From contig JALQYS010000036.1 in NCBI GenBank assembly GCA_023254015.1, positions 1-5,144 on the forward strand: a stretch of DNA of 5,144 bases, read 5' to 3'. A program made the position numbers and the translations under genes. The notes under the pieces were generated by a model. That model was not told the origin of the DNA and did no database searches. It was given only the letters and a program-made list of their open reading frames with translations. Positions 1-4,523 of this stretch are shown here, piece by piece (positions within the stretch are counted from its first letter, which is position 1; the number at the start of each line of letters is the position of its first letter). The DNA comes from Paracoccaceae bacterium (GTDB lineage: Bacteria > Pseudomonadota > Alphaproteobacteria > Rhodobacterales > Rhodobacteraceae).

Positions 1-584
1 ATCGCAAAGCTTTCCAGCTTGAAGGGGCCGGTGCCATAAACTTCGGTCACGCCATAGTTGTCGCCCAGCGCGGCGAAGGATTTCGGTTCCACCACCGACA
101 TGAAGGTCGAGGACAGGTTATACAGCAGGTTCGGTTCGGGCCGCGACATCACGAATTTCACGGTGTGTTCGTCCACCACCTCAACCGAGGCGATGGCCTC
201 GGCCATATAGGTGTTCTCACCCTCGGTGGTCTTGAACAGCTCAAGCCAGGCCTTGACGGTTTCGGCGTTGAACGGCTCGCCATTGTGGAAGGTCACACCT
301 TGTTTCAGCTTGAAGGTCCAGGACATGCCATCGGCGGCCTCTTCCCAGCTTTCGGCCAGCCAGGGGTGATAGGACAGGTCGGCGGCCTGGCTGACCAGAC
401 GGTCGAACAACAGGCCGGTGGCCGTATTCAGCATCGTGGCCTTGATCGGGTTGTAGGTGGGGGCGCCCACCTCGCTGGTGCCGATCACGAAAACCGCCTC
501 TTGCGCGATAACGGCCTGCGCCGAGATCAGCGCGGCAAGGCTGACGCTGGCGGCCAGAAGGGATTTGCGGAAGGAAAATGTCAT
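1..584 (-). CDS. Peptide-type ABC transporter substrate-binding protein (SBP_bac_5 family), partial, C-terminus off the left edge
   Basis: Periplasmic binding protein of the DppA/OppA (SBP_bac_5) type, which captures peptides or related solutes for an ABC importer. Reading down from the ATG at 584-582 gives about 194 open residues. A Sec-type signal peptide comes first: MTFSFRKSLLAASVSL, a hydrophobic stretch, then a likely AQA or IAQ cleavage region near residues 24-28. The mature part shows family hallmarks: NPIKATMLNTATGLLFDRLV, WTFKLKQGVTFHNGEPFNAE around residues 90-110 and GTGPFKLESF near 184-193. Full-length members have roughly 500-540 residues, so about one third is present. A purine-rich GAGAG lies 8 bases before the ATG. 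The gene starts 28 bases after the RpiR-family regulator stop, so the two are probably co-transcribed, with permease and ATPase genes expected further left. The substrate cannot be read from sequence; the racemase next door suggests peptides or amino acid derivatives. Confidence 0.9.
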   Translation of the reverse strand, partial: MTFSFRKSLLAASVSLAALISAQAVIAQEAVFVIGTSEVGAPTYNPIKATMLNTATGLLFDRLVSQAADLSYHPWLAESWEEAADGMSWTFKLKQGVTFHNGEPFNAETVKAWLELFKTTEGENTYMAEAIASVEVVDEHTVKFVMSRPEPNLLYNLSSTFMSVVEPKSFAALGDNYGVTEVYGTGPFKLESFA

Positions 585-612
585 GTCGGGTTCTCTCTGT
601 TGGTCGTTTGGG

Positions 613-1536
613 TCAGGGTTTGCCCGGGTTGCGCCCCGGGACGGTATGTCCGATGAAATCGTCGTAAAAGGCCGAGACACGGGCCATGCGATCCTCGACC
701 TCGGCCCCCAGCTCACGGAAGACGCCGTTGACCAGCAGGCCGATCAGCGAAGACATCGCCGATGTGGTGTCCCAAAAATGGTTCAGATCGGTGGGGACGG
801 CGAAAAGCTCTGTCACCAGCCCCGGCGCCCAGTCGCAATAGGGGTCGGTGATCAGTGTCACCGCAATGCCCTCGTCCCGTGCGGCCAGCGCCAGATCGCG
901 CGTCAGTCGCGAATAGCGGCGGCCGTCGATCAACACCAGCGTCGTCTCGTCGGGGTCCGATAGCAGCACCTCGGCGAAATGCCCGCCGGAGACATCTGCC
1001 AGATGCACCCCGGAGCGCAGATATTGCAGGTTGTGCACGAGTTCGGCCGCATGCCCGCGCTCGGTCTGAAAGCCCGCCACCCAGACCGACCGGGCCCGGG
1101 CAAGCCTTTGCACGCAAGCGGTGAAATCCGGCGTCGCGGCCAACTCATAGACCGTCACCAGCGCGGCGATCTCGCGCTCCAGCGCGTGGGCCAGTTCGGC
1201 GTTGCCCTTCTGGCTGCGCTGGTGGAAATCCTGCAGGCGGTCACCGATCAGCCAGGCCTTCTCGCCCAGATCGACCTGCAGGCTGGATTTCAGATCTTTC
1301 AGGTGGCGATAGCCGATCGACCGGCAAAACCGCCCGACCGAGGCTTCGGACACGCCCACCTTGGCGGCGACAGTGGCCGCGGTTTCAAAGGGCAGCGAGG
1401 GCAGGTTCGATGCCAGATAATGCGCCAGCATACGCTCTGACGGTGTGCCCGATTCGGCGGCAAGCATCAGACGATGGTGCAGATCGCCCCCGGGCGGCTG
1501 GGCCTTTTCAACTGATTTTTCCCGGGTCTCTTCCAC
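613..1536 (-). CDS. MurR/RpiR-family transcriptional regulator (HTH_6 + SIS domain)
   Basis: DNA-binding regulator whose C-terminal SIS domain normally senses a phosphosugar or another small ligand. Residues about 30-90 form the N-terminal winged-helix domain, with the helix-turn-helix segment AAKVGVSEASVGRFCRSIGY, typical of RpiR proteins. Residues about 145-270 form the SIS domain, including ARSVWVAGFQTERG and LVLIDGRRYSRLTRDLALAA followed by GIAVTLITD. Length (about 307 residues) is usual for the family. Start choice: no ATG begins the frame. A GTG at 1542 directly abuts the G-run, whereas the GTG at 1536 has AAAGGGGG 5 bases upstream, so I prefer 1536; the first in-frame ATG (1467) has no good ribosome binding site. 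It lies 28 bases upstream of the binding-protein gene and is divergent from the racemase operon, so it probably controls both. RpiR regulators next to peptide transporters need not sense sugars; the ligand is unknown. Confidence 0.9.
   Translation of the reverse strand: MEETREKSVEKAQPPGGDLHHRLMLAAESGTPSERMLAHYLASNLPSLPFETAATVAAKVGVSEASVGRFCRSIGYRHLKDLKSSLQVDLGEKAWLIGDRLQDFHQRSQKGNAELAHALEREIAALVTVYELAATPDFTACVQRLARARSVWVAGFQTERGHAAELVHNLQYLRSGVHLADVSGGHFAEVLLSDPDETTLVLIDGRRYSRLTRDLALAARDEGIAVTLITDPYCDWAPGLVTELFAVPTDLNHFWDTTSAMSSLIGLLVNGVFRELGAEVEDRMARVSAFYDDFIGHTVPGRNPGKP
623..640 (-). repeat. GC-only stem-loop at the 3' end of the rpiR-family gene
   Basis: Two copies of the self-complementary hexamer CCCGGG (623-628 and 635-640) are separated by 6 bases, so the transcript can form a six-pair all-GC hairpin just before the regulator stop codon and about 40 bases before the binding-protein start. 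No T-run follows, so it is not a clear terminator. It could stabilise or differentially process the message between a low-abundance regulator and a high-abundance binding protein, but it could equally be chance in GC-rich coding sequence (codons for PGRNPG). Confidence 0.3.
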
Positions 1537-1555
1537 CTGCACCCCCTTTTGCAGG
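1536..1555 (-). promoter_or_regulatory. Ribosome binding site of the rpiR-family gene presented in a hairpin loop
   Basis: On the minus strand the leader reads CCTGCA, AAAGGGGG, TGCAGG and then TG. The six-base arms CCTGCA/TGCAGG pair perfectly and leave the Shine-Dalgarno-like AAAGGGGG as an 8-base loop. The preferred GTG start begins on the last base of the 3' arm. The structure supports the GTG at 1536 as the start and could modulate translation. It could alternatively be a palindromic DNA site. Confidence 0.4.
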
Positions 1556-1562
1556 GGAAGCT

Positions 1563-1591
1563 TGTCAGGAAACTTTCAATCGGTCAACATT
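1563..1591 (+). promoter_or_regulatory. Candidate promoter of the racemase operon with embedded palindrome
   Basis: TTGTCA at 1563-1568 matches five of six bases of the TTGACA -35 box. At a 16-base spacing, CAACAT (1585-1590) is a weak -10 candidate (three of six). The palindrome GAAA-C-TTTC (1569-1577) begins right after the -35, the usual position for a repressor site. The spacing is plausible but the -10 is poor, so this is a prediction only. Confidence 0.3.
1569..1577. promoter_or_regulatory. Candidate operator, palindrome GAAA-C-TTTC, shared by the divergent promoters
   Basis: A perfect 4+1+4 palindrome lies in the divergent intergenic region. It sits just downstream of a plus-strand -35 candidate (TTGTCA, 1563-1568). 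It is also inside the spacer that follows a minus-strand -35 candidate (TTGACC on the minus strand, 1587-1582). A further TGAAA at 1602-1606 is inverted relative to the TTTCA at 1574-1578. Binding by the adjacent RpiR-family protein is inferred from position alone. Confidence 0.35.
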
Positions 1592-1630
1592 GCAAGTAAT
1601 CTGAAATCGTCACATCGACACCCCACCCGC

Positions 1631-1637
1631 AAGGAGG
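1631..1637 (+). promoter_or_regulatory. Strong Shine-Dalgarno site for the racemase gene
   Basis: AAGGAGG is a full match to the anti-Shine-Dalgarno consensus and sits 6 bases before the ATG at 1644. It fixes this start and predicts efficient translation. Confidence 0.85.
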
Positions 1638-1643
1638 TTCACC

Positions 1644-2777
1644 ATGCCCAACGCCGCGCCCATCCGCGCGCCCCTGCGTATCGACGGGGCCACCCTGCGG
1701 CTGGTGCGCCTGCCGCTGGTCACGCCCTTCACTATCGCCACCGGCACGATGACCGAAAAGGTCTTTCCGCTGCTGACCCTGCGGGCGGACGGGTTGGAGG
1801 GCCATGCCGAAGGCGTGATGGACCCGCTGCCCGACTATCTTGAGGAAACCGTGGCGGGGGCGATGGACCTTCTGGCCAAGGTTCTGCTGCCTCAGGTGCT
1901 GGGCAAGACCTTTGCCCATCCCGAAGATCTGGCCCGCCTTTTCCTGCCATGGCGGGCGAATTTCATGGCCCGCGCGACGGTGGAAATGGCCTTCTGGGAC
2001 CTTTGGGCCAAATCGCTGAACCTGCCGTTGCAGACCGTCCTGGGCGGCACGGGCGAGGCCATCGACGTGGGCGTATCGCTGGGGATCGGCCCGATTTCAG
2101 GCACGCTGGACCGGGTGGCATCGCATCTGCAGCAAGGTTACAAGCGCATCAAGCTGAAGGTGAAACCCGGGCATGACATCGGCCTGTTGCGCGCCGTGCG
2201 AGACACCTTCCCCGCGGCGCATCTGACCGTTGACGCCAATTGCTGCTATACGCTGGCCGACAGCGCGCTGATCGGGCAGATGGATGACTTCGGGTTGGAT
2301 TATATCGAACAGCCGCTGGCCTGGGACGACATTCACGACCACGCCACCTTGCAACAGCGCATCCGCACGCCGCTGTGTCTGGATGAATGTATCCGTACCG
2401 TCGACCATGCCCGAAAGGCGCTGCAGACCGATGCGGCGCGGGTCATCAACATCAAGGTCGGGCGGGTGGGGGGCCATGCGGCGGCGCGCCAGATCCATGA
2501 CCTGTGTCAGTCCTTCCATGTGCCGGTCTGGTGCGGCGGGATGCTGGAATCGGGCATCGGCCGCGCGCACAACATCCACCTGTCCACTCTGCCCGGCTTT
2601 ACCAAACCGGGCGACACCTCGTCCGCCAGCCGGTATTTCACCCGCGACATCATCGAGCAGAAACTGGAAACCGAAGGGGGCCGGATGCCGGTTCCCCAAG
2701 GGGCGGGCATTGGCGTGACGCTGGATCTCGACTATCTGAAAACCGCAACCTTGTCGGTTCAGGAACTCAGCGCATGA
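1644..2777 (+). CDS. Enolase-superfamily o-succinylbenzoate synthase / N-succinylamino acid racemase (NSAR/OSBS)
   Basis: A 377-residue cytoplasmic, divalent-metal-dependent enzyme of the muconate-lactonizing-enzyme subgroup, matching the usual NSAR/OSBS length. The N-terminal capping domain spans about residues 12-140 and the barrel about 145-360. Catalytic residues are intact: KxK motif K170-L-K172 (IKLKVKPG), metal ligands D197 (VDANCCYTLAD), E222 (YIEQPL) and D247 (LDEC), and K271 (INIKVGRVGG). The segment PVWCGGMLESGIGRAHN (294-310) and the downstream PGDTSSASRYF are diagnostic of the OSBS/NSAR family; dipeptide epimerases carry an Asp-x-Asp motif there instead. The gene overlaps the GNAT gene by ATGA. 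In family terms this pair points to N-succinyl amino acid epimerisation rather than menaquinone synthesis; no other men gene is present, and Rhodobacterales normally use ubiquinone. OSBS side activity remains possible. Automated pipelines may label it menC or mandelate racemase-like. Confidence 0.88.
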   Translation: MPNAAPIRAPLRIDGATLRLVRLPLVTPFTIATGTMTEKVFPLLTLRADGLEGHAEGVMDPLPDYLEETVAGAMDLLAKVLLPQVLGKTFAHPEDLARLFLPWRANFMARATVEMAFWDLWAKSLNLPLQTVLGGTGEAIDVGVSLGIGPISGTLDRVASHLQQGYKRIKLKVKPGHDIGLLRAVRDTFPAAHLTVDANCCYTLADSALIGQMDDFGLDYIEQPLAWDDIHDHATLQQRIRTPLCLDECIRTVDHARKALQTDAARVINIKVGRVGGHAAARQIHDLCQSFHVPVWCGGMLESGIGRAHNIHLSTLPGFTKPGDTSSASRYFTRDIIEQKLETEGGRMPVPQGAGIGVTLDLDYLKTATLSVQELSA

Positions 2778-3481
2778 CCGAAATCACTTTCCGCGATCTG
2801 GCGGGCATGGCCGAGTTTCGCGCCGCCGAGGATTTGCAGCGCGCCGTCTGGGGCGAGGGCGATCTGCCCGATCCGGCCGACCTGATGATGGTCATTCAGG
2901 CCGAGGGCGGCCTTGTCGGGGGCGCCTTTGGAGATGGCCGGCTGCTGGGCTATATCTTTGGCTTTCCAACGCGCGACCCGCAGGTGCAGCATTCCCACCG
3001 GCTGGCCGTCCTGCCGCAGGCGCGCGGGCTGCAACTGGGCGTGCGGCTGAAGCTGTATCAGCGGCGCTGGGGCCTTGAGCGCGGCATCACCCATGTCCGC
3101 TGGACCTTTGACCCCCTGCGTCCGGTCAATGCGACCCTGAACATCCACCGGCTTGGCGCGACCTCGGCCACCTATCTGCCCGATTATTACGGCGAGATGG
3201 CCGGCATCAACAGCGGCCTCGCCTCTGACCGGCTGATGGTGGACTGGGAGTTGGGTTCGGCCGTGGTAAAGGCGCTTGCCGAGGGGCGGCCCCGCCCGCC
3301 ACAGCCCAGCACGGCGCTGCCGCTGACCCTGCCCGAAGACCTTGAGGCCCTGACCCGCGACGCCCCCGAACAGGCCCATGACTTGCGTATGGGCCTGCGG
3401 CGAGAGTTGCAGGCGGCCTTTGCCGCCGGCCGCCGGATCGTCGATTTCGACCGGACCCGCCGGCAATACCTTTTGGCCTGA
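2774..3481 (+). CDS. GNAT-superfamily acyltransferase of the COG3375 type, probable D-amino acid N-succinyltransferase
   Basis: 235-residue acyl-CoA-dependent transferase. The ATG at 2774 overlaps the TGA of the racemase (ATGA), indicating translational coupling. Residues about 5-160 form the GNAT fold. The acyl-CoA binding motif is at 76-92 (RLAVLPQARGLQLGVRL, an R/Q-x-x-G-x-G/A-like loop). Then come WTFDPLRPVNATLNIHRLGA (110-129), YYGEM (138-142) and GLASDRLMVDWEL (148-160), which I recognise from COG3375 proteins that neighbour NSAR genes. After a proline-rich linker (172-186) a C-terminal segment of about 50 residues (LPEDLEAL to QYLLA) follows, also typical of this group and longer than a minimal GNAT domain. 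In the Geobacillus pathway the equivalent protein succinylates D-amino acids from succinyl-CoA, and NSAR then racemises the product. Here that role is inferred from gene pairing; simple annotation would be GNAT N-acetyltransferase. Confidence 0.85.
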   Translation: MTEITFRDLAGMAEFRAAEDLQRAVWGEGDLPDPADLMMVIQAEGGLVGGAFGDGRLLGYIFGFPTRDPQVQHSHRLAVLPQARGLQLGVRLKLYQRRWGLERGITHVRWTFDPLRPVNATLNIHRLGATSATYLPDYYGEMAGINSGLASDRLMVDWELGSAVVKALAEGRPRPPQPSTALPLTLPEDLEALTRDAPEQAHDLRMGLRRELQAAFAAGRRIVDFDRTRRQYLLA

Positions 3482-3485
3482 CCAG

Positions 3486-3513
3486 ACCTGCTGACCGTCA
3501 CCGGGCGGCAGGT
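3486..3513. terminator. Weak inverted repeat between the convergent GNAT and fdxA genes
   Basis: ACCTGC (3486-3491) and GCAGGT (3508-3513) are perfect inverted arms with a 16-base loop. They lie between the convergent stop codons at 3481 and 3498 and overlap the last codons of fdxA. There is no T-run on either strand and the loop is long, so it is at best a weak bidirectional terminator; no other terminator is visible in this 16-base gap. Confidence 0.22.
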
Positions 3514-3830
3514 TCGGCCGAGAAATGCGCCAGCTTGTCGGGAAGGGCGGCCCAATCCTCGCAATCGGCGGGGGGATTGCCCTTTTCGTTGATATTCGGC
3601 CAGCGCGTTGCATGGGTGCGGTTCAGCTCAAGCCAGGGTTCGATGGCGGGGACCGTATCCGGCTTGATCGCGTCAACCGGACATTCCGGCTCACATACCC
3701 CGCAGTCGATACATTCGTCGGGATGGATCACCAGCATGTTCTCGCCTTCGTAGAAACAGTCCACCGGACAGACTTCGACGCAATCCTGGTATTTGCAGCG
3801 GATGCAGGGGTCGATGACGACATAGGTCAT
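3498..3830 (-). CDS. fdxA: Seven-iron ferredoxin FdxA ([3Fe-4S][4Fe-4S])
   Basis: Small cytoplasmic electron carrier, 110 residues, the normal length for FdxA. The start is the ATG at 3830 (MTYVVIDPCIRCKYQDC), with AAAGGA 8 bases upstream; the frame extends six codons further but without this site. Cysteines at 9, 17 and 50 correspond to the [3Fe-4S] ligands and those at 21, 40, 43 and 46 to the [4Fe-4S] ligands of the Azotobacter ferredoxin I type; C12 and C25 are the extra non-ligand cysteines also seen in that family. The C-terminal half (IEPWLELNRTHATRWPNI) is the conserved tail of the group. The gene converges on the racemase-GNAT operon with only 16 bases between stops and has 84 bases separating it from the permease behind it, so it is probably a single-gene unit with no functional tie to either neighbour. 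Confidence 0.95.
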   Translation of the reverse strand: MTYVVIDPCIRCKYQDCVEVCPVDCFYEGENMLVIHPDECIDCGVCEPECPVDAIKPDTVPAIEPWLELNRTHATRWPNINEKGNPPADCEDWAALPDKLAHFSAEPAAR

Positions 3831-3856
3831 GGGTTTTGTCCTTTGCACAGGTCATG

Positions 3857-3886
3857 CCTGCCCAAGGGCCCTGCCACAAGGGCAGG
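3857..3886 (-). terminator. Nested GC-rich inverted repeats between livM and fdxA, possible terminator of the liv operon
   Basis: CCTGCCC (3857-3863) can pair with GGGCAGG (3880-3886). Alternatively CCTGCC (3870-3875) pairs with GGCAGG (3881-3886) around a 5-base loop, so two mutually exclusive stems share one arm. They lie downstream of the permease stop and upstream of the fdxA ribosome binding site on the same strand. Only a weak pyrimidine stretch follows, so this is a candidate terminator or attenuator rather than a clear one. The 84-base gap (3831-3914) holds nothing else I can recognise; the fdxA promoter must lie in or beyond it. Confidence 0.35.
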
Positions 3887-3914
3887 ACCGGAAAGGGCAG
3901 AAGGAAGGGAAAGA

Positions 3915-4520
3915 TCAGGAGCGGCGGCGGGCCGACAGGTCCAGCAGCCGGCCGAACAGGCCGCGCGGCGCGACGACGACCACAAGGATGAACAGCAGCC
4001 CCATCGCCAGAAGCCAGTATTGGCCCAGCCGGTCGGACAGCAGGTTTTCCCCCCAGCGCACCAGCATCGCCCCCGCGACGGCGGCCAGAAGCACCTCGCG
4101 CCCGCCGACGGCGACCCAGATCAGCACCTCGGTCGACAGGGCAAAGCCCACCAGCGGCGGCGAGACAAAGCCGAATTGCGCGGTGAACAGCGCCCCTGCC
4201 AGCCCCGCGATCACCCCCGAAAGGGTAAAGGCGAAAAGCTTGGCCGTCGTCACCTCAAAGCCCAGAAAGCGGGTGCGGTCCTCATTGCTGCGGATCGCCG
4301 CCAGAAGCGTGCCAAAGGGCGACCGGCTGAGCCATAAGAGAACCCCATAGACCAGCGCCACGATGACCAGGATCAGGAAATATGTCTCGATCGAAGAGAG
4401 ATAGGGGTCGTCACGCTCCCACGGGGCCATCAGTGGCGGCACGCCCAGAAGCCCGTTGAAGCCGCCGATGAAATCCCAGCGCCGGGCGGCGATTTCCACC
4501 ACGACCGAGGCGAGCAGTTT
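3915..4520 (-). CDS. Branched-chain amino acid (LivM-type) ABC transporter permease, C-terminal part, truncated at a junction
   Basis: Inner-membrane permease of the LivM group (high-affinity branched-chain amino acid or urea-type uptake). About 200 residues are present against roughly 320-340 or more in full proteins; the N-terminal membrane segments are missing. Visible parts: a GGFNGLLGVPP loop near residue 19, a hydrophobic helix TYFLILVIVALVYGVLLWL, the cytoplasmic ATPase-contact loop SPFGTLLAAIRSNEDRTRFL, and helices FTLSGVIAGLAGALF, VLIWVAVGG and WLLAMGLLFILVVVVAPRGL. The frame ends normally at the TGA at 3917-3915. At the 5' side there is no ATG, only a GTG at 4523 without a ribosome binding site. 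Homology to LivM stops near 4510-4520, where a SerC reading frame on the other strand begins. The gene is therefore cut by a junction, not by a stop. A UrtC-like urea permease is an alternative. LivH, ATPase genes and the missing N-terminus are not in the window. Confidence 0.85.
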   Translation of the reverse strand, partial: KLLASVVVEIAARRWDFIGGFNGLLGVPPLMAPWERDDPYLSSIETYFLILVIVALVYGVLLWLSRSPFGTLLAAIRSNEDRTRFLGFEVTTAKLFAFTLSGVIAGLAGALFTAQFGFVSPPLVGFALSTEVLIWVAVGGREVLLAAVAGAMLVRWGENLLSDRLGQYWLLAMGLLFILVVVVAPRGLFGRLLDLSARRRS

Positions 4521-4523
4521 CAC
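4500..4523. other. Head-to-head junction between unrelated sequences (livM fragment | serC fragment)
   Basis: To the left the minus strand encodes LivM; to the right the plus strand encodes SerC, and both proteins lose homology at the same place, each missing its N-terminal portion. No promoter, start codon, insertion-sequence end, target-site duplication or tRNA is seen. Proline codons also change: 13 of 14 in the SerC part are CCG, while the left-hand genes mix CCC and CCG. The exact base cannot be fixed by eye; 4500-4523 brackets it. Confidence 0.7.

Noticed and set aside
1644..2777. Assignment as dipeptide (L-Ala-D/L-Glu) epimerase because of the nearby peptide transporter
   Set aside because: The end-of-barrel segment reads GGMLESGIGR, diagnostic of OSBS/NSAR, not the Asp-x-Asp motif of dipeptide epimerases, and the partner gene is the NSAR-associated GNAT type.
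1644..2777. Dedicated menaquinone MenC
   Set aside because: No other men gene is in the window, the host type normally uses ubiquinone, and the GNAT coupling favours NSAR. OSBS side activity is not excluded.
2759..3613. Long open frame on the minus strand opposite the GNAT gene (similar long antisense frames at 2097-2699 and, on the plus strand, 165-656 and 3525-4337)
   Set aside because: These are GC-rich shadow frames antisense to clearly recognisable genes; their translations show no domain pattern and no credible ribosome sites.
3831..3848. N-terminal six-residue extension of FdxA from 3848
   Set aside because: The ATG at 3830 has an AAAGGA site at good spacing and gives the family-standard N-terminus MTYVV; the extension overlaps that ribosome site.
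4521..4523. GTG as a genuine start of the LivM permease
   Set aside because: It lies at or beyond the junction, has no ribosome binding site, and would give a permease lacking several membrane segments.
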